From an uncultured Eubacteriales bacterium (lineage in GTDB: Bacteria; Bacillota; Clostridia; Oscillospirales; Oscillospiraceae), in contig CAJLCS010000075.1 in NCBI GenBank assembly GCA_905205195.1, positions 1 to 8,978 of the forward strand: 8,978 nucleotides of DNA, in the 5' to 3' direction. Positions 1 to 6,111 of the stretch are shown here, piece after piece; the stretch's first letter is position 1, and every line of letters starts with the position of its first letter. A program made the translations under genes and the position numbers. Under the pieces are notes generated by a model. That model was not told the DNA's origin. It saw only the letters and a list, made by a program, of their open reading frames with translations, and made no database searches.

Positions 1-21
1 CAGCATAAGGAGTATCAGCCA

Positions 22-726
22 ATGGGCCAGACGAAAATACAGAAGAATGAGGACGACGCCGACATCCGGGAGGGCGTCCGGGCGCTGCTGGAGGGCGAAG
101 GATATCTGGTCTGCGAGGCGGACCGGGGCCAGCGGGGGCTGGAGCTGCTGGACGAGACGGTGGATCTGGTGATTCTGGACGTGATGATGCCGGGGATGTC
201 CGGCTTTGAGACCTGTCGGCTGCTGCGGGAGAAATCCATGGCGCCGGTGCTGTTCCTGACGGCGAAAACCGGAGAGTCCGACCGGCTGGTGGGGCTGATG
301 GTAGGCGGCGACGATTATCTGAGCAAGCCCTTTTCCTATGCGGAGCTGCTGGGCCGGGTGAAGGCCCTGCTGCGGCGGTATCTGGTGTACAGCGGCAAGC
401 AGGGAGGCGGTGGCGACGGAAAACAGGGCTGGATCCGCATAGGCAACATCCGCATCAACCAGGACGACAACGAGGTGACGGTGGACGACCGGAAAAAGGA
501 ACTGACGGAGCTGGAATACAAAATTCTGCTGCTGATGATGCGAAACCCCCGCAAGACGTTTTCGGCCCAGGCCCTGTATGAAACGGTGTGGGAGGAGCCG
601 TATCTTTACAGCTCCAACAGCACCGTCATGGTTCATATCCGCCGCCTGCGGACGAAAATTGAAGCGGTGCCGGAGGCGCCGGTCCATATCCGGACGGTGT
701 GGGGAAAGGGGTATCGCTTTGAATAA
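22..726 (+). CDS. OmpR/PhoB-family response regulator
   Basis: This is a 234-residue DNA-binding response regulator, the cytoplasmic output partner of the kinase encoded next. The receiver domain spans about residues 5-118. It has the acidic pair D11/D12, phospho-acceptor D53 in LVILDVMMPG, the switch Thr T80 in LFLTAK, and K102 in DDYLSKPFS. A glycine-rich linker (GKQGGGGDGK) leads to a C-terminal winged helix of about 100 residues, with LTELEYKILLLMM, the recognition-helix region STVMVHIRRLRTKIE and the closing TVWGKGYRFE. The winged helix resembles those of VanR-like regulators. Start ATG at 22 has AAGGAG at 7-12 at good spacing. The oddity is the first beta-strand: families usually have a hydrophobic ILVVEDD-like run just before the acidic pair, but here it reads KIQKNEDD. 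The rest of the receiver looks intact. The 3' end overlaps the kinase start by 8 nt. The regulated genes cannot be told from this window. Confidence 0.93.
   Translation: MGQTKIQKNEDDADIREGVRALLEGEGYLVCEADRGQRGLELLDETVDLVILDVMMPGMSGFETCRLLREKSMAPVLFLTAKTGESDRLVGLMVGGDDYLSKPFSYAELLGRVKALLRRYLVYSGKQGGGGDGKQGWIRIGNIRINQDDNEVTVDDRKKELTELEYKILLLMMRNPRKTFSAQALYETVWEEPYLYSSNSTVMVHIRRLRTKIEAVPEAPVHIRTVWGKGYRFE
705..711 (+). promoter_or_regulatory. Ribosome binding site that fixes the kinase TTG start
   Basis: AAAGGGG lies 7 nt before the TTG at 719, inside the last codons of the response regulator. It supports TTG 719 over the upstream in-frame extension to 578, which would only be response-regulator sequence read in another frame. 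Confidence 0.7.
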
Positions 727-2182
727 GAAGGGATGCGGACTGACGGCCCAGGCCGTGGGCGGTCTGCTGCTGTCGATGATCGTCGGATGTCTGACGTTTT
801 TCCTGCTGAATCTGGCGGTCAGCGCCATTCTGGACGCGCACTTTGAAAGCGGCGCCTACAACCGGAAAAAAACGGTGGAATATATGGATCAGCTGGAAAT
901 CTATGTGGCGGATCAGCAGCTGGACGCCGACGACGGCGCGGGGATCGAGCAGTGGCTCAATCAGTTCCCGTCGGCCTTTATGATGCTGCATATCAACCGG
1001 GACGGAGAAACGCTGTTCGACTCCATGCTCTATGAGTGGGAGCAGAGCACGCCCTTTGGTGCCCTGGACGAGGATGAAAGCGCCGCGGCGCCGCTGGTAG
1101 GGTCCGTAGATGCCAATGGCGAGGAAATCGCAGAGACGGCGAAAATCGGCACCGAAGACTACGGCTATGAGGGCGGGGACTATGCCCAGAACCAGTGGTT
1201 CCTGAAACGGGAGATCAGCTTTGCGGACGGCACGGCCACGGCGGCGCTGTACGGGTATTTTGATGACTGGGTCTATGATCTGGCGCTGGCGACGGAGATT
1301 GCCTGCGGCATTTTCGTGCTGTGCCTGACCTTTGCGCTGCTGTGCCGCCGGAAAATCGTGTATCTCAAGCAGCTGCAGGAAGAGGTGAAGGTCCTGGAAA
1401 CCGGCGGCCTGGAGTGCGAGGTGACGGTAAAGGCCCACGACGAAATCAGCGCCCTGGCCGATGGTCTGAATCAGATGCGGCAGGTGCTGCTGGAAAACAA
1501 TCAGGAGAAGGAAGCGGCGGTGCGGGCCAATTATGACCTGGTGGCCTCCATTTCCCACGATCTGCGGACGCCGCTGACGGCACTGGCGCTGTATCTGGAC
1601 CTGATTCATGAGGGAACCTACCAGAACCGGGAGCAGGCTATGTCCTATCTGGAAAAGAGCCGGGGCAAGGTCACCCAGATCCGCCAGATGATGGATCTGC
1701 TCTTTGAGCGGTTTTATCTGACCCGGCAGGAGACGGTGCCCTTTGACAGGCCGGAGCGGTGCCAGGGCGTTTTTGAAGATGTGCTTTCCAACCTGACCGG
1801 CTATCTGGAGATGCAGGGCTTTTCCGTGGCGTGCAGCATCGCCTGGCCGGACCGGCGGGTCCGGGTGTCGCTGCACTATGTGGGCCGGATTTTCGACAAC
1901 ATCAGCTCCAACCTGCTCAAATATGCCGACCCCGCCGCGCCGGTGGAGCTGCGGGTGGAGGACGGCGGCACGGGACTGGTCATTTTCTGTGCCAACCGGG
2001 TCCGGACGCCGGACGACAAGCAGGAAAGCACCGGCATCGGCATCGACAACGTCCGCTATATGATGCAGCGGATGGGCGGCGAGTGCCTGGTGTGCGCCGG
2101 CGGGGAAAATTACTGGATCCGGCTGCTGTTTCCCTATGACGGAGAGACGGAAAAACAGGAAAATGCCGCAAAAAAGACTTGA
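719..2182 (+). CDS. Two-component sensor histidine kinase (HAMP, HisKA, HATPase_c)
   Basis: This is a 487-residue membrane histidine kinase, cognate to the regulator whose stop it overlaps by 8 nt. A short N-terminus leads to membrane segment 1 (about residues 12-36). An extracytoplasmic sensor region of about 150 residues follows, acidic and rich in Asp, Glu and Tyr, with no sensor family I recognise. Membrane segment 2 (about 188-209) runs into a HAMP linker (about 210-262). The dimerisation/phosphoacceptor helix carries H280 in SISHDLRTPLT. The ATP-binding domain has an N-box around N394/N398 (FDNISSNLLKYA) and a glycine motif STGIGID (G439, G441), and ends in RLLFPYDGE. The usual G1 motif DxGxG is not visible; the equivalent stretch reads IFCANRV near N426. 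The TTG start is chosen for its ribosome binding site and because the membrane helix follows at once. The ligand is unknown. Confidence 0.92.
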   Translation: MNKKGCGLTAQAVGGLLLSMIVGCLTFFLLNLAVSAILDAHFESGAYNRKKTVEYMDQLEIYVADQQLDADDGAGIEQWLNQFPSAFMMLHINRDGETLFDSMLYEWEQSTPFGALDEDESAAAPLVGSVDANGEEIAETAKIGTEDYGYEGGDYAQNQWFLKREISFADGTATAALYGYFDDWVYDLALATEIACGIFVLCLTFALLCRRKIVYLKQLQEEVKVLETGGLECEVTVKAHDEISALADGLNQMRQVLLENNQEKEAAVRANYDLVASISHDLRTPLTALALYLDLIHEGTYQNREQAMSYLEKSRGKVTQIRQMMDLLFERFYLTRQETVPFDRPERCQGVFEDVLSNLTGYLEMQGFSVACSIAWPDRRVRVSLHYVGRIFDNISSNLLKYADPAAPVELRVEDGGTGLVIFCANRVRTPDDKQESTGIGIDNVRYMMQRMGGECLVCAGGENYWIRLLFPYDGETEKQENAAKKT

Positions 2183-2190
2183 TTTTTGCG
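2167..2190. repeat. 8-bp inverted repeat over the kinase stop and the rplS -35
   Basis: CGCAAAAA (2167-2174) and TTTTTGCG (2183-2190) are perfect inverted copies separated by 8 nt. The dyad covers the kinase stop codon (2180-2182) and the -35 element (2179-2184) of the rplS promoter. As RNA it could form a weak A/U-rich hairpin. No U-tract follows, so it is a poor terminator. It could equally be an operator or coincidence. Confidence 0.45.
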
Positions 2191-2207
2191 TATGCATGTG
2201 GTATAAT
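2179..2207 (+). promoter_or_regulatory. Sigma-A-type promoter for rplS
   Basis: A -35 TTGATT (2179-2184), a 17-nt spacer and a perfect -10 TATAAT (2202-2207), with an extended -10 TG at 2199-2200. The -35 begins inside the kinase stop codon, so rplS can be transcribed independently of the two-component system. The predicted transcription start is near 2214, giving a leader of about 75 nt. Confidence 0.85.
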
Positions 2208-2213
2208 ACCGCA

Positions 2214-2288
2214 GTCTGAAAACAAGGTGAGTCCTCTGCGGCGCCGATCCGGCCTGCATGAACGCCTAATCTCAAGGAGGACGAAGAT
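2214..2288 (+). promoter_or_regulatory. Structured rplS 5' leader, possible L19 autoregulatory element
   Basis: The predicted leader holds two structures. GTCCTC (2231-2236) is perfectly complementary to GAGGAC (2277-2282), which overlaps the ribosome binding site AAGGAGG (2274-2280). Between them a local hairpin at 2238-2257 forms from GCGG-GCCG and CGGC-CTGC with one bulged C, one G-U pair and an ATC loop. Together they could hide the ribosome binding site. A leader RNA class upstream of rplS (L19 leader) is known in Firmicutes and is thought to mediate feedback by the protein. I cannot test here whether this one fits that family model. Confidence 0.5.
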
Positions 2289-2630
2289 ATGGATTTGGTT
2301 AAGGCTCTGTCCAGCAAGTACATGAAGGAAGAGCTGCCCGACGTTCGGGTGGGCGACACGGTTCGTGTGCATGTTCGGATCAAGGAAGGTTCTCGTGAGC
2401 GTATCCAGGTGTTTGAGGGCACCATCATTGCCCGGAAGCACGGCGGGATCGGCGAGACGATCACGGTTCGCCGGATTTCTTACGGCGTCGGCTGTGAGAA
2501 GGTCTTCCCGATGCACTCTCCCCGCATTGCGCAGATCGAGGTTGTCCGCAAGGGTAAGGTTCGCCGCGCGAAGCTGTACTACCTGCGTGACCGTTTCGGC
2601 AAGGCTGCCAAGGTCAGGGAGAACATCTGA
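2289..2630 (+). CDS. rplS: 50S ribosomal protein L19
   Basis: The 113-residue product is ribosomal protein L19, a structural component of the large subunit at the interface with the 30S subunit. Family hallmarks are visible along the whole length: the N-terminal MDLVKALSSKYM helix, VGDTVRVHVRIKEG, RIQVFEGTIIARKHGG, ETITVRRISYGVGCEKVFP, HSPRIAQIEVVRKGKVRRAKLYYLR and a basic tail ending AAKVRENI. The length is normal. ATG 2289 follows AAGGAGG (2274-2280) at 8 nt. Codons GTT, CGT and GGT are more common here than in the neighbours, as is usual for highly expressed ribosomal genes. It has its own promoter and terminator, so it is monocistronic. In many Firmicutes rplS follows trmD; here a two-component system precedes it. 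Confidence 0.98.
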   Translation: MDLVKALSSKYMKEELPDVRVGDTVRVHVRIKEGSRERIQVFEGTIIARKHGGIGETITVRRISYGVGCEKVFPMHSPRIAQIEVVRKGKVRRAKLYYLRDRFGKAAKVRENI

Positions 2631-2643
2631 TTTTCAACTGCAT

Positions 2644-2671
2644 AAAAAAAGAGGGGCAACCCTCTTTTTTT
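2644..2671 (+). terminator. Intrinsic terminator after rplS
   Basis: GAGGG (2651-2655), loop GCAA, CCCTC (2660-2664), preceded by seven A and followed by seven T (2665-2671). The A and T runs extend the stem, so this is close to a textbook rho-independent terminator. It separates rplS from the lepB operon. Confidence 0.93.
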
Positions 2672-2693
2672 ATTACCCCAAATCGTGTATAAT
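2665..2693 (+). promoter_or_regulatory. Probable promoter for the lepB operon
   Basis: There is a perfect -10 TATAAT at 2688-2693. The only -35 at 17-nt spacing is the T-tract of the rplS terminator (TTTTTT, 2665-2670), which is weak. The position between a strong terminator and the first gene of a seven-gene run makes a promoter here very likely, but the -35 assignment is uncertain. Confidence 0.55.
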
Positions 2694-2720
2694 GATCATA
2701 ATTACCATACCTGCACGGAA

Positions 2721-2727
2721 AAGGAGG
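2721..2727 (+). promoter_or_regulatory. Ribosome binding site that fixes the lepB TTG start
   Basis: AAGGAGG, 8 nt before TTG 2736. Longer in-frame readings would begin in the promoter itself, and no in-frame ATG before the first membrane helix has comparable placement. Confidence 0.8.
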
Positions 2728-2735
2728 ACCACGTT

Positions 2736-3335
2736 TTGGAACAGCCTGAACGGAATCAAACGGAAGAAAGAAACACGCCTCAGCAGAATTTCATGCTTTA
2801 TCTGCATGATCTTGTCTATCTGCTGGCGGCGATTATCGTGGCGTTTTCACTGCTTTTCCGGGTGGTGGTGGTGTCCGGCCCCTCCATGTACCACACGCTG
2901 GTGGACGGGGATTACCTGATTCTGTTGAGCAATACGCTGTACCGGTCGGTGAAGGCCGGGGACGTTGTGGTGGTCAGCAAGCAGAGCTTTGAGAACGGCA
3001 CCCCCATTGTCAAGCGGGTGATTGCCACCGAGGGCCAGACGGTGGACATTGATTTTGACGCCGGTACCGTCAGCGTGGACGGCGTGGTGCTGGACGAGCC
3101 TTATACCAATACACCCACCAACCGGCAGGAGGGCATGACCTTTCCGCTGACGGTGTCCGAGGGGTGCATCTTCGTGATGGGCGACAACCGCAACGACTCC
3201 AAGGACAGCCGCAGCACGGAAATCGGGCTGGTGGATACCCGGGAGGTGCTGGGCAAGGCGGTGTTCCTCTTCCTGCCCGGGAATAATCAGGGCCAGGAAA
3301 AGGCCAATTTCAAGAGAATCGGAGTGCTTTCATGA
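2736..3335 (+). CDS. lepB: Signal peptidase I
   Basis: The 199-residue product is a type I signal peptidase of the small Gram-positive (S26, SipS-like) form. It is membrane anchored and cleaves signal peptides from exported proteins on the outer face of the membrane. An N-terminal hydrophilic tail of about 20 residues precedes one membrane helix (about 23-46, VYLLAAIIVAFSLLF). The nucleophile is S50 in VVVSGPSMYHTL and the general base is K93 in TPIVKRVIATEG. Further family boxes are GCIFVMGDNRNDSKDSR and, near the end, LGKAVFLFLPG. All catalytic elements are present and the length is normal. The TTG start at 2736 is chosen for the AAGGAGG just upstream. The stop overlaps the rbgA start in an ATGA junction, implying translational coupling. 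A lepB-rbgA-rnhB order is common in Firmicutes. Confidence 0.96.
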   Translation: MEQPERNQTEERNTPQQNFMLYLHDLVYLLAAIIVAFSLLFRVVVVSGPSMYHTLVDGDYLILLSNTLYRSVKAGDVVVVSKQSFENGTPIVKRVIATEGQTVDIDFDAGTVSVDGVVLDEPYTNTPTNRQEGMTFPLTVSEGCIFVMGDNRNDSKDSRSTEIGLVDTREVLGKAVFLFLPGNNQGQEKANFKRIGVLS

Positions 3336-4204
3336 CACAGCAGGAACAAATGACCATTCAGTGGTACCCGGGCCACATGACCAAAACCCGTCGCCAGATT
3401 GAAGCGGATCTGAAGCAGGTGGACGCGGTGTGCGAAATTGTGGACGCCCGGATTCCCCGGTCGAGCCGCAATCCGGATCTGGACGCGCTGTGCGGCGGAA
3501 AACCCCGGATCGTGGTGCTTAACCGGATGGATCTGGCCGATCCGGAAGGCACGGCCTGCTGGGAGCGGTATCTGCGGGACCAGGGTATCACCGTTCTCAC
3601 CACCGACTGCAAGAGCCGTAAGGGCATCGGCGGCTTTGAACCGGCGGTACGCCGGGCCTGCCGGGAAAAGCTGGAGCGGGACGCAGCCCGGGGCATGACC
3701 CGGCCGCTGCGGGTGATGATTGTGGGCATTCCCAATGTGGGAAAATCCACGCTGATCAACCAGATTTCCGGCCGGAAGGGTGCTAAGGCGGAAAACCGCC
3801 CCGGCGTGACCCGGGGCAAGCAGTGGGTGACGGTCAGCAGCGCGCTGCAGCTGCTGGATACGCCGGGCATCCTCTGGCCCAAATTCGACGATCCACAGGT
3901 GGGGATGATGCTGGCCTATACCGGCGCCGTCAAGGACGGTATTATGGACTTGGAAGAACTGGCGGTGCATCTGCTGGAGCTGCTGAACCGGCGCTATCCC
4001 AAAACGCTGGAGGAGCGCTACGGCGTGGCCATGCCGCCGGAGACGCCGGGATATGTGCTGCTGGAGGCGGCCGGGCGGCGGCGGGGCTTCCTGCTGGCCC
4101 GGGGAGAAATCAATACGGAGCGGATGGCCAAGGTGCTGCTGGATGAATTCCGGGGCGGCAAGCTGGGCCGGTTTACGCTGGAAATGCCGGAGGAGACAAC
4201 ATGA
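3332..4204 (+). CDS. rbgA: Ribosome biogenesis GTPase YlqF/RbgA
   Basis: The 290-residue product is a circularly permuted GTPase needed for late assembly of the 50S subunit. The N-terminal WYPGHMTKTRRQIE is the family signature. G motifs appear in permuted order: G4 NRMD (N64-D67), G1 GIPNVGKST (G132-T140, K138), the G2 region PGVTRGKQW and G3 DTPGILWP (D176-G179). A C-terminal helical domain, which binds rRNA in this family, follows to residue 290. G4 has Arg where NKxD is usual, a conservative change. Start ATG 3332 overlaps the lepB stop and has GGAG at 3321-3324. ATG 3350, six codons later, is closer to the conserved core and cannot be excluded. The 3' end shares an ATGA junction with rnhB. 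Confidence 0.95.
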   Translation: MTQQEQMTIQWYPGHMTKTRRQIEADLKQVDAVCEIVDARIPRSSRNPDLDALCGGKPRIVVLNRMDLADPEGTACWERYLRDQGITVLTTDCKSRKGIGGFEPAVRRACREKLERDAARGMTRPLRVMIVGIPNVGKSTLINQISGRKGAKAENRPGVTRGKQWVTVSSALQLLDTPGILWPKFDDPQVGMMLAYTGAVKDGIMDLEELAVHLLELLNRRYPKTLEERYGVAMPPETPGYVLLEAAGRRRGFLLARGEINTERMAKVLLDEFRGGKLGRFTLEMPEETT

Positions 4205-4809
4205 CCGATCTGTGGGAAATCGAAGACGAGGCCTATGCCCGGGGCGTGACGACGGTCTGCGGGGTGGATGAAGCCGGACGCGGCCCGCTGGCCGGGCCGG
4301 TGTGCGCGGCAGCGGTGATTCTGCCGCCCCATCTGGAAATTCCGGGGCTGAACGACAGCAAAAAGCTGTCGGACAAGCGTCGACGGGAACTGTTTCCGGT
4401 GATCTGTGAGCAGGCTCTTGCCTACGGTATTGCCTTTGCGTCCCAAGAGGAAATCGATGAAATCAATATTCTTCAGGCCACCTTTCTGGCCATGGAACGG
4501 GCTATAACCAAGCTGACGCTGCGGCCGGAGCTGGCGCTGATCGACGGCAATCGGGCCAAGGATTTCGGTCTTCCGGTGCAGACGGTGGTGGGGGGCGACG
4601 GCCGGAGCGCCAATATTGCGGCGGCCTCCATCCTTGCCAAGGTTACCCGGGACAACTGGATGCTGGAGGCGGCAAAACAGTATCCCCAGTACGGTTTTGA
4701 GGTTCATATGGGCTACGGCACCCGGCGCCACTACGAGGCGCTGCGGGAATACGGTCCCTGCCCCATTCACCGGACGACCTTCCTGAAGAAATTTTATGGG
4801 CAGAAATAA
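4201..4809 (+). CDS. rnhB: Ribonuclease HII
   Basis: This 202-residue type 2 RNase H cleaves RNA in RNA-DNA hybrids and incises at single ribonucleotides embedded in DNA, a cytoplasmic genome-maintenance role. The acidic active site is complete: D23 and E24 in VCGVDEAGRGPLAGPV, D115 in LALIDGNRAKDF and D151 in SILAKVTRDNW. Other conserved elements are LNDSKKLSDKRR (residues about 51-62), GGDGRSANIAAAS and YGFEVHMGYGTRRHYEAL. The length is normal for the family. Start ATG 4201 lies in an ATGA overlap with rbgA and has AGGAG five to seven nt upstream. It overlaps the following yraN gene by 14 nt. The pairing with rbgA and yraN is a known conserved arrangement. Confidence 0.97.
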   Translation: MTDLWEIEDEAYARGVTTVCGVDEAGRGPLAGPVCAAAVILPPHLEIPGLNDSKKLSDKRRRELFPVICEQALAYGIAFASQEEIDEINILQATFLAMERAITKLTLRPELALIDGNRAKDFGLPVQTVVGGDGRSANIAAASILAKVTRDNWMLEAAKQYPQYGFEVHMGYGTRRHYEALREYGPCPIHRTTFLKKFYGQK

Positions 4810-5161
4810 TGTGGCCGGCGCCTGGGGCGAGGCTGCCGCAGCGGAGTATCTGCGCAGCAGGCACTACCGGATTGTGGCGGCAGGGTACCGCAGCCGGTTC
4901 GGGGAGATTGATCTGATTGCGGAAAACAGGGCCTATCTTGTTTTCGTGGAGGTCAAACTCCGCAAATCGGCCGAATTTGCCATGGCTCGGGAGTATGTAA
5001 ACAGGGCCAAGCAGGATCGGATCCGGATGACCGCTATGGTCTATCTGGAGCACTATCCGACCCGACTTCAGCCCCGCTTTGACGTGATTGAAATTTACGC
5101 GCCGGAGGGAATCGATACCCGAACGCCGCGTTTTTACCATTTGGAGGATGCGTTTGAATGA
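4796..5161 (+). CDS. YraN/UPF0102 family protein, endonuclease-like fold
   Basis: The 121-residue product belongs to the YraN (UPF0102) family, small proteins with a restriction-endonuclease-like core whose cellular role is not settled. Visible motifs are the N-terminal helix with GAWGEAAAAEYL (G11, E12), then FGEIDLIAEN (E37, D39) and LVFVEVKLR (E52, K54). These are the acidic and lysine positions that define the nuclease-like fold. A following AREYVNRAKQDRIR segment and FDVIEIY strand complete the family pattern. Length is typical. The gene starts inside the end of rnhB (14-nt overlap) with only a weak GAAGAA-type site upstream, which suggests translational coupling. It ends in an ATGA overlap with the dipeptidase gene. 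Confidence 0.92.
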   Translation: MGRNNVAGAWGEAAAAEYLRSRHYRIVAAGYRSRFGEIDLIAENRAYLVFVEVKLRKSAEFAMAREYVNRAKQDRIRMTAMVYLEHYPTRLQPRFDVIEIYAPEGIDTRTPRFYHLEDAFE

Positions 5162-6111
5162 AATTTCCGGTTTTTGATCTGCACTGCGATACGGCGCTGG
5201 CCCTGCTGGGCCGGGATTTTTCCGGGCAGGGCAGCCTGCGTCAGAATGACGGACATATTGATTTGGAGCGGGCCGGAAGGCTGGATGGCTACTGCCAGTG
5301 CTTCGCCTGCTACACCACCCCGTGGAAGAAGCTCCCCGGTAACATGAAGGTAGAGGACGTGTTTGAGCGGGAGTTGGCGGTGATTACCCGGGAGGTGGAG
5401 AAAAACGCGGACAAAATCGCGCTGGCCTACTCCGCCCAGGACATCCGGGACCATCAGGAACGGGGGCTGATGTCTGCCGTGCTGACCATTGAAGGCCCGG
5501 CGGGCTTCGGCTATGATCCGGACCTGCTGGAAAATCTCCACCAGATCGGCTTCCGCATTTCTACGCTGGGCTGGAATGAAAAGAATGTGCTGACCGGTTC
5601 CCACGTCACCGGCGGCGGCCTGACGGACCGGGGGCGGGAATACGTCATCGAGGCCCAGCGCCGGGGCATCGCGGTGGATGTGAGCCACATCAGCGATGAG
5701 GGCTTCTGGGATATTATGGATATCACGGCGGCACCGATTGTGGCCAGTCATTCCAACAGCCGGGCCGTCTGGGACTCCAGCCGGAATCTGACCGACGAAA
5801 TGTTCCGCGCCATCTGTCAGACCGGCGGCGTAGCTGGCCTGAACCAGTATACGGACTTTATCGGCGAAAACGCCACGTTGGACACGGCCTGCGACCATAT
5901 TTTTCATTTTCTGGAGTTGGATCCCGACGGTACTCACATTGCACTGGGCGGTGATCTGGACGGCTGCGACACCACCCCGGCCGGGTTCGACGGGGTGCAG
6001 GACTATCCAAAGCTGGCCCGGCGCCTGATGGAACGGGGACTGGATGAAGCGGCCGTCCGCCGGATTTTCTGGGACAATGCCTTGGAGGTGCTGGAGCGTT
6101 GCTCTGTCTGA
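5158..6111 (+). CDS. M19 (membrane dipeptidase family) metallopeptidase
   Basis: The 317-residue product is a zinc-dependent dipeptidase of family M19, related to renal dipeptidase and part of the amidohydrolase superfamily. The two-metal site is complete: H9 and D11 in FDLHCDTAL, bridging E112 in LTIEGPAGF, H177 in VDVSHISD and H198 in VASHSNSRAV. R202 follows in the same loop, and D266 in LGGDLDGCD is the expected catalytic Asp. No signal peptide is visible, so the enzyme is probably cytoplasmic in spite of the family name. Likely substrates are dipeptides, possibly containing D-residues; this is family knowledge and cannot be narrowed here. ATG 5158 overlaps the yraN stop and has GGAGG at 5143-5147, 10 nt upstream. 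The 3' end overlaps the threonine-synthase-like gene by 13 nt. Confidence 0.95.
   Translation: MKFPVFDLHCDTALALLGRDFSGQGSLRQNDGHIDLERAGRLDGYCQCFACYTTPWKKLPGNMKVEDVFERELAVITREVEKNADKIALAYSAQDIRDHQERGLMSAVLTIEGPAGFGYDPDLLENLHQIGFRISTLGWNEKNVLTGSHVTGGGLTDRGREYVIEAQRRGIAVDVSHISDEGFWDIMDITAAPIVASHSNSRAVWDSSRNLTDEMFRAICQTGGVAGLNQYTDFIGENATLDTACDHIFHFLELDPDGTHIALGGDLDGCDTTPAGFDGVQDYPKLARRLMERGLDEAAVRRIFWDNALEVLERCSV
6084..6089 (+). promoter_or_regulatory. Ribosome binding site that fixes the TTG start at 6099
   Basis: GGAGGT within the last codons of the dipeptidase, 9 nt before TTG 6099. It favours TTG 6099 over ATG 6135, which has only a weak GGGTGG-like sequence upstream. Homology supports it as well: the residues right after this TTG (LTTRS...) match the STRG-type N-terminus of threonine synthases. 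Confidence 0.7.

Noticed and set aside
578..718. N-terminal extension of the kinase to an upstream ATG at 578
   Set aside because: The 47 extra residues are response-regulator coding sequence in another frame, Arg- and Cys-rich, with no family match. TTG 719 has a ribosome binding site and leads directly into the membrane helix.
626..2464. A 612-codon open frame on the minus strand across the kinase and rplS
   Set aside because: It is antisense to two well-supported genes, shows no recognisable domain, is rich in His, Gln and Pro as expected from reverse-reading GC-rich codons, and has no convincing start signal.
2365..2919. A 184-codon plus-strand frame running through rplS, its terminator and the start of lepB
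   Set aside because: It crosses a strong intrinsic terminator and a promoter, overlaps two certain genes in another frame and has shadow-like composition (Arg, Ser, Cys).
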